Below the pieces are notes generated by a model, which saw only the letters and a program-made list of their open reading frames with translations, was not told the DNA's origin and did not search any database. Source: Lentisphaerota bacterium (lineage in GTDB: Bacteria; Verrucomicrobiota; Lentisphaeria; Oligosphaerales; JABHEG01). From it: a DNA stretch of 35,658 nucleotides. The translations under genes and the position numbers were made by a program. Where the stretch lies: assembly GCA_018676675.1 (NCBI GenBank), contig JABHEG010000353.1, positions 1 through 35,658 of the forward strand, in the 5' to 3' direction. Shown here piece by piece: positions 15,741-22,688 of the stretch; positions within the stretch are counted from its first letter, which is position 1, and each line of letters begins with the position of its first letter.

Positions 15741-16838
15741 CTAGTTTGGCAGTGAAGGCCCGGCCTTGGCCGCGTCCAGTTCGATCTCGAAGAGGAGGTC
15801 ATCACGGCAGACGGCGGCATGGCAGCAAACAACCGGGAGCTGCGGGATGTTCTGTTGTTTGCAGTAGACCGCCAGGCGTTCGGCTTCGCGCATGTCCTTG
15901 AAGTAGGCAATCATCCGGGTGACGTCACTCCATCCCATGCCGCGGGACTCGAGGATGGCCCCACCGACTCGCATGGTCAGGTCAATTTGCTTGTCGGTGT
16001 CCCCCAAGTGGGCTGAGATGCCGTCCGGATGGATACTTGCCGTGCCCGAGATCAGCAATTGCCGGTGGTCCGGGAATTCGACTTCGACGGCCCGGCTGAA
16101 GGAGCTCTTGTAGTCGAGGGCCGGACACTGGAGCGGAGAGGGCACGGCGAAAGCACGGGTTCCGGAGTGCTTCGGCTTTATGGCGATCGCTCCGCTGACC
16201 AACGCTGCGAGCTGTGGGTTGGCGGCTCCGATTCCGGTGCTTGCGGGGACAATTCCGTCAAAAACGCCTCGTTCGTTGAAGAACTGAGTGCGCACGACAT
16301 TGAAGTCATCGTACCAGTCAAGGAGATCGTCCAGGAAGAGCCAGGTTCTGATGACATCTGAGAAGCCCATGCCGGCCTGCCCAACCAGGGCCTCGATACG
16401 TTCGAACACACTGCGTGCCTGGTCCATTCGGCTCGCACTTTTGTCCTCCGGGAGTACGCCCCCCAGGTAGCAGTATTCGGCATCGTCATCTTCGAAGATG
16501 GTCCCGACCACGGCACCGTCCAGTGTGAGTCTGCGGACATCGTGCGGGGCCAGCGCGTAAGCTTGCGTTCCGCTGACGTTCTCGCCTGAACAGCCGTCCC
16601 CATGGATCCAGATCAGGGGCCAGTCCGCTGTTCCCATCAGCTCCACGGCGTCGCCGCAGAACTGCCGCCCGCCAAAGGCGAACTGAAGCAGAGGGATGGT
16701 GTCAACTGCTGGGAACGTCCGGAAGACCTCCAGATTGTCGTCCCCTTGCCGTCTGGCTGTCACGAACTTCACCGGGGCGTTGTCCCGGACCGCGGAGATG
16801 ACGTCGAGGCCTGTACTGAGCCTCTTCTCGAATTGCAT
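15741..16838 (-). CDS. Two-domain RidA/YjgF-like protein (chorismatase-like architecture)
   Basis: 365 aa. The C-terminal half (about 230–360) reads as a RidA/YjgF unit (LLISGTASIHPDG, later GMGWSDVTRMIAYFKDM). The middle (about 125–225) is a second RidA-like unit with YLGGVLPEDKSAS, GFSDVIRTWLFLDDLLDWYDDFN and PASTGIGAANPQLAALVSGAIAIK. About 110 residues precede these. The overall length and doubled fold resemble the FkbO/Hyg5 chorismatases, but I cannot confirm their active-site residues, so function is open: imine deamination, chorismate-type hydrolysis or another ligand. The start ATG 16838 has AAGGA 12 bases upstream. The gene lies 21 bp after the diheme cytochrome gene and 9 bp before resB. 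Confidence 0.7.
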   Translation of the reverse strand: MQFEKRLSTGLDVISAVRDNAPVKFVTARRQGDDNLEVFRTFPAVDTIPLLQFAFGGRQFCGDAVELMGTADWPLIWIHGDGCSGENVSGTQAYALAPHDVRRLTLDGAVVGTIFEDDDAEYCYLGGVLPEDKSASRMDQARSVFERIEALVGQAGMGFSDVIRTWLFLDDLLDWYDDFNVVRTQFFNERGVFDGIVPASTGIGAANPQLAALVSGAIAIKPKHSGTRAFAVPSPLQCPALDYKSSFSRAVEVEFPDHRQLLISGTASIHPDGISAHLGDTDKQIDLTMRVGGAILESRGMGWSDVTRMIAYFKDMREAERLAVYCKQQNIPQLPVVCCHAAVCRDDLLFEIELDAAKAGPSLPN

Positions 16839-16859
16839 GATGTAGAGATTCCTTCCGGG

Positions 16860-18680
16860 CTATTGGGAGAGGACAAATTCCACGAGATCGGCCATCTGCT
16901 TGGGGGAGAGCTTGGACGTCTCGCCGTGAGCGTCATTCGGGTTGTGTTTCGTGAAGGCGTCGGCCATTGTGGCGGCGCGCCCATCGTAGAGAAACGGGCC
17001 CGTTCGCCAGTTCTCGATGATCGTGGGTGTGTCGAATTTGCGGTCCTTGTCGAGTCCGCGGCCAAGCCCCACATCGTAGGACTCCAAATCCGTGTAGAGC
17101 GGCTTCGGGTGGCATCGAGCACACCCGGCGTCCCGGAACACTTTTTCGCCGCGCTTGGCGGACTTGCTGAGCTTACCGTTCACCAAATAGGGGCTTTGAA
17201 CCGGCTTGAGGGCCTTGAGAAATGCGTCGATGGCCTCCGCGTCTTCCTCCGGCCGTACTGCAAACTGAATGAAACGGATGCCGGATCGCACCCCGGTTTC
17301 CGCCTTGTCGCGGACACCGGAAACCATCACGGGCGGTGTTTGGTGGGACAGCAGCAGGCTCTTGGTCTGCTTTGGGTTACCCATACCGTCGTTGAGCAAG
17401 TCCCAGTTCAGAGCGTCTGTCCGGACATCTGGATGGCAACTCGCGCAGCTCTGCCAGTGCTGGAAACAGAGCGAAGCGTCGTTGAAGAACATCTCGCCCG
17501 TGCGTTCAGTTGTCTGGGGGACCTTCGGCCCGAGGGCGAGCGATTTGGGGCGGTGACGGACTTCGGGGTCAACGTTGACCACGCCGATCGAGTCGGTGAA
17601 ATACTCGGTGGCATAGACCATGTTCCCGGCCGCCACCACGGCCCGAGCGCCGTTGCCTGAGAGCCTCAGGCGTCGTCGGACACCGACCAGAAAGCTGAGA
17701 TCGTTGGGAACATCTTCGGGTGTACGTGAGACGCTGGTGACCTTCTCGCCTTTGGCAACCCGGTCGAGTTTCGCGTGCAGGCCGGCCCGGTCAATGACAC
17801 TCACCTCATGCGTCCCTGCATGGGCTACGCAGATCCACTTCCCATCGTCCGTGCAGGTGACGCCCCATGGGTTGGCGGCTCCCAGGTCGACATCATCCAG
17901 GAGGACTGTGTTGATCAATGCCTTTTTGTCTACGTCAATAATGGTGAGTGCGTTCGTGTTCATCCAACCGCGCTCAAGTTGCGTGGTTGGGACGTGATAG
18001 CGTGCCAGGATATGGGTGACGTAGACGTTCTTCCCGTCCTTTGACATGCACAGTCCGCGCAGTCCTGTCGATCCATTCGGCAGCTGGACTTTCGCCACCA
18101 CCTTGCGGGTTGCCGTGTCGATGACGCTGACCGCGGCGGAGATGTAGTCGCCATCCGCGGATCCGATCGGCAGGTGGTTGGCGACGAAGAGGAAGGCGCC
18201 GTTCGGCGTCAGTGCGGCGGCCACCGGTTCACGCAGGACATCAATGGTCGCCTGTGTCTTCCCGCTGGCCAGGTCAATCACAGCCACATTCGTGTTAAAG
18301 CGGTTGCAGACATAGAGCGTCTTGCCGTCGGGCGACAGGACCGGAGCCATTGGCGTATGCCCGGCCCGGATCTTCTGACGGACTTTGCCGGAAGTCGGGT
18401 CGATAGCGAATATCATTCCCTCCGGACCTTCGCCGGTGACGTAGAGCGTGGCTCCGTCAGGACTCAAAACAGATCCTGTGGGGGGGAGAGGCAGCGCCAT
18501 CGTTCGGGATATCTTGCCGCTTTCGAGCCCCAACACGGCGATTTGCCTGGCCGTGTATTCAGAGACGAAGAGCTGCTTCTGATCTTTACTCAAGGTAAGC
18601 TTGAAGGGGGAAAGGTAGGAAGCGGCAAAGGCGCTGTGGGCGCAGAGAATCGTGGCTATCAGAATCGGAACACGCATCAT
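16860..18680 (-). CDS. YVTN beta-propeller protein fused to diheme cytochrome c
   Basis: 606 aa with a signal peptide (about 1–19, VPILIATILCAHSAFA), exported to the periplasm. Residues about 20–370 contain repeated YVTN/SMP-30-type propeller blades (GSVLSPDGATLYVTGEG, APVLSPDGKTLYVCN, ALTPNGAFLFVAN). The C-terminal part (about 375–606) is cytochrome-c-peroxidase/MauG-like, with two CxxCH heme sites: SCASCHPD near residue 412 and GCARCHPK near 517. It probably transfers electrons or acts as a peroxidase-like oxidase on a ligand held by the propeller; the substrate is unknown. The start ATG 18680 is supported by GAGGAG upstream, ahead of the signal peptide; the frame is open further upstream to 18746. 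It is followed by the RidA-like, ResB and CcsA genes, and it is an obvious client of the latter two. Confidence 0.9.
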   Translation of the reverse strand: MMRVPILIATILCAHSAFAASYLSPFKLTLSKDQKQLFVSEYTARQIAVLGLESGKISRTMALPLPPTGSVLSPDGATLYVTGEGPEGMIFAIDPTSGKVRQKIRAGHTPMAPVLSPDGKTLYVCNRFNTNVAVIDLASGKTQATIDVLREPVAAALTPNGAFLFVANHLPIGSADGDYISAAVSVIDTATRKVVAKVQLPNGSTGLRGLCMSKDGKNVYVTHILARYHVPTTQLERGWMNTNALTIIDVDKKALINTVLLDDVDLGAANPWGVTCTDDGKWICVAHAGTHEVSVIDRAGLHAKLDRVAKGEKVTSVSRTPEDVPNDLSFLVGVRRRLRLSGNGARAVVAAGNMVYATEYFTDSIGVVNVDPEVRHRPKSLALGPKVPQTTERTGEMFFNDASLCFQHWQSCASCHPDVRTDALNWDLLNDGMGNPKQTKSLLLSHQTPPVMVSGVRDKAETGVRSGIRFIQFAVRPEEDAEAIDAFLKALKPVQSPYLVNGKLSKSAKRGEKVFRDAGCARCHPKPLYTDLESYDVGLGRGLDKDRKFDTPTIIENWRTGPFLYDGRAATMADAFTKHNPNDAHGETSKLSPKQMADLVEFVLSQ

Positions 18681-18722
18681 TTCCCACTCCTCAAATCTGG
18701 CGGTAGGACAAGTGACTTCACC

Positions 18723-18742
18723 CGTCTCTACTAAAAGAGACG
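18723..18742. promoter_or_regulatory. Small hairpin upstream of the diheme cytochrome gene
   Basis: CGTCTCT (18723–18729) and AGAGACG (18736–18742) form a perfect 7-bp inverted repeat with a 6-bp A/T-rich centre, about 45 bp before the cytochrome start codon in the 162-bp gap after the kinase gene. It could be a weak terminator or an operator; there is no T-tract in the minus-strand direction. Confidence 0.3.
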
Positions 18743-18842
18743 ACACACTTTACCGCAGTATTTGCCGTGTTTCCACAACCCGGACGCCTTCATCGGGGAC
18801 GCGGGGCCCATGGCTTGAGTCGCGCCAGTTCTCTCGGGTGGC

Positions 18843-19949
18843 TCAGGCCTTGTCGAGAGTCTTGCGGATGATTCGTTCTCGCTGCTCAATACTCTCTGTA
18901 AGTCGGAACTGAACCCGGGCACGGTTCAGGTTTTGACCATCGTAGCGGACTTTGAAGTAGACATCGCCTGCAACAAAGTCAGCGAAGAAGCGGAGCCCGA
19001 GCTCGAACGCGATCAGACGGGCGGCATCGTACAGGTGGTGTCTGTCGGCATCAGTGAGGAAGCTGCGTGCGTGAGCCATGTACCCGCTGACGATGGAATC
19101 ACAGAGATCGGTGTCGAAGAAAACTTGGCTCAAGTCGAGCGCCTCCTCGCCGGCGGGGTTGCAGCACGACCTCAAGCAGTCGCCCACGTCGTAGTGGATC
19201 AGCCCGGGTTTCACGGTGTCCAGATCAACAATGCAGGTTCCCTTGCCGGTTGCGTCATCGATCATGATGTTGGCGATTTTCGGGTCGCCATGGATGGGGC
19301 GCAGGCTGAGCTCGCCACGGTCTTTGGCATCCTCCAGAATTGTGCACCACTCCCTGTGTTCCTCAACGAATCGCTGACAGTGTTCCGCCTCAACCGAACT
19401 CCTGAGCCGCTCCTGTCCCTCAGGTGTGGCGGCGGCTTGATCAAACGTCCGGAGGTATTCGGGGGTGATGTGGAACCCCACCAGCGTGTCGTGGAGTCGG
19501 TCCACATCAATATCGCTGATCACCCGCTGGAACTGTCCGAGCACGAACCCGGCTTCGTGCGCGTGCTCAATGCTCTGAACCTTCTCGTACGAGTGTGCGG
19601 ACGCGATCAGGGAAATGGCTCGCCAGTACTCACCGTCGCCGTCGATGGCAAAGGGCTGCCCGTCTTTGGCGGGGATGAGGCGTGGCAGTTGCCAGATCCG
19701 GTCCGACATGTGTGCTTCCGCTTCAAGGCGTTTGTGCACGTGCTCGGTCAGCACCATCATGTTTTCCATGATGTACTCGGGGTGAGGGAACACATTCTTG
19801 TTGACGCGTTGCAGGATGAAGCGTTCCTCTGAGAACGTCGTCCGGAAGATGGCAAGGTACGTGTCATTGACGTTGCCGGCCCCAGTGCTCCCAACCGTGA
19901 CCAATCGCCCAGCGACGTCGAATTTCTGTGCCATCAAGGCTGCTTTCAT
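18843..19949 (-). CDS. N-acetylhexosamine kinase-like phosphotransferase (NahK/APH family)
   Basis: A 368-aa APH-fold small-molecule kinase. The N-terminal GSTGAGNVNDTYL loop, catalytic loop HGDPKIANIMID (about residues 219–230) and metal/activation stretch VDLDTVKPGLIHYDVGDCLRS match the pattern of NahK-type N-acetylhexosamine 1-kinases (about 360 aa), which phosphorylate GlcNAc/GalNAc at C1 in mucin-glycan salvage. Substrate specificity cannot be proven from motifs. The chosen start is ATG 19949, with AAGGAG about 10 bases upstream; the frame is open to 20123 but those residues look non-coding. It lies on the strand opposite the Rrf2 regulator, with a 358-bp region between them, and 162 bp before the cytochrome gene on the same strand. 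Confidence 0.82.
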   Translation of the reverse strand: MKAALMAQKFDVAGRLVTVGSTGAGNVNDTYLAIFRTTFSEERFILQRVNKNVFPHPEYIMENMMVLTEHVHKRLEAEAHMSDRIWQLPRLIPAKDGQPFAIDGDGEYWRAISLIASAHSYEKVQSIEHAHEAGFVLGQFQRVISDIDVDRLHDTLVGFHITPEYLRTFDQAAATPEGQERLRSSVEAEHCQRFVEEHREWCTILEDAKDRGELSLRPIHGDPKIANIMIDDATGKGTCIVDLDTVKPGLIHYDVGDCLRSCCNPAGEEALDLSQVFFDTDLCDSIVSGYMAHARSFLTDADRHHLYDAARLIAFELGLRFFADFVAGDVYFKVRYDGQNLNRARVQFRLTESIEQRERIIRKTLDKA

Positions 19950-20188
19950 TGGGCCGAGGCTCCTTAAGTGGTCGTTGGTTGAAGCGGCCAGCACGGGCGC
20001 TGAGCCGAATACTATCCTACTATAGCTCGACAGATGGGCTCTGCCTTTTGATTCACCGCGCCTCCCAGTCGGGAACCGACATCGGGGTGCGTTGGTCTCA
20101 CGTGACCGAAGGGGACGGACCACGGGCGTCGCCGGGAGCCCCGGAAAGGAAGGCTGTGAATGGCAGAAATAACCTGCCGAGATTGTGT

Positions 20189-20217
20189 TTGACAGCGGCG
20201 TGTTTGTCGTCTAATAT
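20189..20217 (+). promoter_or_regulatory. Strong sigma-70 promoter of the Rrf2–cysK operon
   Basis: A consensus −35 TTGACA (20189–20194) and TAATAT (20212–20217) are separated by exactly 17 bp. The start codon of the Rrf2 gene lies about 90 bp downstream. This is the best promoter match in the window. Confidence 0.75.
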
Positions 20218-20226
20218 AGTTATATT
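20213..20226. promoter_or_regulatory. Candidate Rrf2 operator overlapping the promoter
   Basis: The dyad AATATA-GT-TATATT overlaps the −10 box and the expected transcription start. A position like this suits autorepression, as known for IscR and CymR, but the sequence does not match the E. coli IscR type 1 consensus well. Confidence 0.4.
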
Positions 20227-20307
20227 GTACGAGTTAGTCATGTATTTATTTCGGAAGCAGGGCTTCGGGGCCGTCGAAACGTCCTAAGGATCACAGCGAG
20301 GAGTGTT

Positions 20308-20751
20308 ATGAAGCTTTCCACCCGAGGGCGCTATGCGACGCGCATACTGTTGTGCATTGCCCGAGAGCAGGATGGTGGTCCTGTTCGGAAGCAACTGATT
20401 GCGGACCGTGAGCGCGTTTCTTCAGACTATGTCGAACAGATCCTGGTTGCGTTACGGAGTAGCGGGCTGGTGAACAGCCATCGCGGAGCCAAAGGTGGTT
20501 TCACGCTGGCCAGAGGGCCGGCGGACATCACGATCTGGGAGGTGCTGCAGGCCAGCGAGGGGCCCATCGGTTTGGTGCCGTGCCTGGGGAATGAGGCCCA
20601 CTGCCGCCACACTGGGACGTGTGTCACGCGGACGCTTTGGGAGGGTGCGGCAACGCTTCTCCATGACTACTTCCAGGGGGTCACGCTCAAGGAACTCGTT
20701 GAGCGTGAGGAGAAACTGATCGGTGAACAGGTGCTGATGTACGATATCTGA
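20308..20751 (+). CDS. Rrf2-family regulator, IscR-like with three cysteines
   Basis: A 147-aa winged-helix transcription factor. The N-terminal MKLSTRGRYATRILLCIA and the recognition region SSDYVEQILVALRSSGLVNSHRGAKGGFTLAR are typical Rrf2 features. C92, C99 and C105 (in PCLGNEAHCRHTGTC) match the C92/C98/C104 arrangement that binds [2Fe-2S] in IscR, so it probably senses Fe–S status. The start ATG 20308 has GAGGAG upstream. cysK follows after 47 bp and larE after that, so it may control cysteine supply (as CymR does) or link it to Fe–S demand. The nifUS operon is 13 kb away and could be a target in trans. Choosing between IscR and CymR roles is not possible here. Confidence 0.9.
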   Translation: MKLSTRGRYATRILLCIAREQDGGPVRKQLIADRERVSSDYVEQILVALRSSGLVNSHRGAKGGFTLARGPADITIWEVLQASEGPIGLVPCLGNEAHCRHTGTCVTRTLWEGAATLLHDYFQGVTLKELVEREEKLIGEQVLMYDI

Positions 20752-20798
20752 GCAACGGCGCCCTCTAGACGGGGCACGAATAACAGGGAGAGACCACG

Positions 20799-21722
20799 GT
20801 GAACATCTACGAAGACATCACGAAATCTGTTGGGGGCACCCCACTGATCCGCCTGAACCGCGTGACCGAGGGGGCTGGCGCAACCGTTCTGATCAAGCAG
20901 GAATCGCGGAATCCGCTGGGCAGCGTCAAGGACCGGATTGGTGTTGCCATGATCGAGGCCGCCGAACGGGACGGGCTTCTCAAGCCTGACTCGGTGATCA
21001 TAGAACCGACCAGTGGCAACACGGGAGTGGCTCTCGCTTTCGTCGCGGCTGCAAAGGGCTATCGACTGGTCCTGACGATGCCGGACAGTATGAGTCTGGA
21101 GCGTCGTCGGTTGCTGCGAATCCTTGGCGCTGAACTGGAACTGACGCCGGGGACAAAAGGGATGCCCGGAGCGATTTCCCGAGCAGAGGAACTGGCCGCT
21201 GAAACACCGAACTCATTCATCCCTCAACAGTTCGAGAATGGGGCGAATCCTGGCATCCATCGGCGCACAACCGGGCAGGAGATCTGGGAAGACACCGATG
21301 GGAAGGTTGACATCTTCGTTGCCGGTGTGGGCACGGGGGGCACGATAACCGGCGTTGGTGGGGCGTTGAAAGAGCACAATCCTGACGTGCAGGCTGTTGC
21401 GGTTGAGCCTGAAGGTTCGGCAGTGCTGTCCGGTGAACTGCCGGGCCCCCACAGAATTCAGGGCATCGGGGCCGGATTCATTCCCGGGGTGCTCGATACG
21501 GATCTGATCGATGAGGTCGTCCAGGTCAAGTCTGATGCAGCGGGGGACATGTCTCGACGGCTGGCACAGGAGGAGGGGATTCTGTGCGGGATATCCGCCG
21601 GTGCCAACGTCTGGGCTGCCGTGCAGTTGGCCAAGCGTCCCGAGAATGCAGGCAAAGTCATTGTGACCGTCATTTGCGACACCGGGGAACGGTACCTGTC
21701 GACGTGGCTGTTCGAAGAGTAG
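20799..21722 (+). CDS. cysK: Cysteine synthase (O-acetylserine sulfhydrylase)
   Basis: 307 aa, GTG start at 20799 with CAGGGAGAG upstream. PLP enzyme making L-cysteine from O-acetylserine and sulfide in the cytoplasm. The PLP lysine K44 is in NPLGSVKDR, the substrate loop is TSGNTGVALA (about 69–78), the phosphate-binding loop is GTGGTITGVGG (about 176–186), and the C-terminal serine region is CDTGERYLST. Length and motifs are those of CysK type A. It follows the Rrf2 regulator by 47 bp and is very likely co-transcribed with it from the consensus promoter at 20189. It provides the cysteine consumed by NifS and, perhaps, by the LarE-like protein encoded next. Confidence 0.95.
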   Translation: MNIYEDITKSVGGTPLIRLNRVTEGAGATVLIKQESRNPLGSVKDRIGVAMIEAAERDGLLKPDSVIIEPTSGNTGVALAFVAAAKGYRLVLTMPDSMSLERRRLLRILGAELELTPGTKGMPGAISRAEELAAETPNSFIPQQFENGANPGIHRRTTGQEIWEDTDGKVDIFVAGVGTGGTITGVGGALKEHNPDVQAVAVEPEGSAVLSGELPGPHRIQGIGAGFIPGVLDTDLIDEVVQVKSDAAGDMSRRLAQEEGILCGISAGANVWAAVQLAKRPENAGKVIVTVICDTGERYLSTWLFEE

Positions 21723-21820
21723 AGCTTCGGCAGCACGCTCTTGTCGGGAGCAGAACCTCGCTGGTCGGTACGTGTCTCCGTCCAGCTCAGGCCCTGGCAA
21801 GCTTGGCCAAGGAGGACGAT

Positions 21821-22672
21821 GTGGACGGATCAGGTCTGGATGGGGGCTTGTCCTCCGAGTTGCGTGAACGTATGGCGGCGCTTCGGGCGTTCCTGGCAGA
21901 TCAGGATGGCGTCGTGGTTGCTTTCAGCGGCGGCGTGGATAGCACGTTTCTGGCCGCCGTAGCCCATGAGGTGCTCGGAGATCGGGCCCTGGCCATCACG
22001 GCACACGGTGTGTCGTTCCCGCAGTGGGCGAACGATCAGGCCGAGGAATTGGCCCGGAGCATTGGCATCCGCCATCGCTGCGTGTCGGTCGACCAGCTTG
22101 CCGTTCCCGGATTCCGAGACAACCCTCCGGATCGGTGTTACCACTGCAAACTGGCCATACTGGGGGCAATCAACGCGATAGCGGCTGAGGAGGGGATTTC
22201 ATGCCTTGTCGATGGCAGCAATGAGGACGACCATGGCGATTACCGCCCAGGGGCGAAGGCGTCACGCGAGCGTGGCGTGCGCAGCCCGTTGCAGGAACTC
22301 CATTTCACCAAGGAGGACATCAGAACCGTATCGCGGGCTATGGGGCTTGCGACAGCGGATCTGCCGTCTTATGCCTGTCTGGCGTCCCGGATTCCCTACG
22401 GCACAGCCATAACGCCGAATGCGCTTGCGAGTGTCGACCGTCTTGAGCAATTCCTGCGTTCCGAGGGGTTCGACGTCTGTCGGGCGCGCGTCCATGGCGA
22501 TCTTCTACGGATCGAGGTCGAAGACACGGCGTTGGTTCGTTTGACCACCGATCCCCTTCGTGCACGCCTTCAGGCGGCGGCGACGGCCGAGGGCTTCCGC
22601 TACCTTACCCTCGATCTCAAAGGGTTTCGGAGTGGCAGCATGAACGAGGTGTTGCGCGATCCCGTAGGGTGA
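21821..22672 (+). CDS. larE: LarE-like ATP-dependent sulfur transferase (three-cysteine type)
   Basis: 283 aa from GTG 21821, which is well placed after AAGGAGG (21809–21815). The PP-loop ATP-binding motif AFSGGVDSTFLA is near residues 34–45. Cysteines are C106 and C109 (RCYHCK) and C186 (YACLASRIPYGT). LarE sulfurates the pyridinium dinucleotide precursor of the nickel-pincer nucleotide. Some LarEs sacrifice their own cysteine, while three-cysteine forms are reported to bind a [4Fe-4S] cluster that carries an extra sulfur; this one has the three-cysteine pattern. No larB, larC or larA is present in the window, so another sulfur-transfer role is possible. It lies 98 bp after cysK on the same strand. 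Confidence 0.88.
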   Translation: MDGSGLDGGLSSELRERMAALRAFLADQDGVVVAFSGGVDSTFLAAVAHEVLGDRALAITAHGVSFPQWANDQAEELARSIGIRHRCVSVDQLAVPGFRDNPPDRCYHCKLAILGAINAIAAEEGISCLVDGSNEDDHGDYRPGAKASRERGVRSPLQELHFTKEDIRTVSRAMGLATADLPSYACLASRIPYGTAITPNALASVDRLEQFLRSEGFDVCRARVHGDLLRIEVEDTALVRLTTDPLRARLQAAATAEGFRYLTLDLKGFRSGSMNEVLRDPVG

Positions 22673-22688
22673 CCGTCGATGGCATGCG

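Larger units (their letters stand above)
19950..20307. other. Divergent intergenic region, kinase / Rrf2 regulator
   Basis: A 358-bp stretch without a supported gene. It contains a strong promoter for the Rrf2 gene at 20189–20217 and an A/T-rich dyad at 20213–20226 (both listed). The kinase promoter must lie in its left half, where TATAGT-like elements occur on the minus strand around 20020, but no clear −35 box accompanies them. Confidence 0.6.

Noticed and set aside
16602..17660. 352-codon plus-strand open frame
   Set aside because: Antisense to the RidA-like and diheme cytochrome genes; the minus-strand proteins carry the family motifs.
18933..19832. 299-codon plus-strand open frame
   Set aside because: Antisense to the NahK-like kinase, which has catalytic and metal-binding motifs; the plus-strand frame is a mirror artefact of codon bias.
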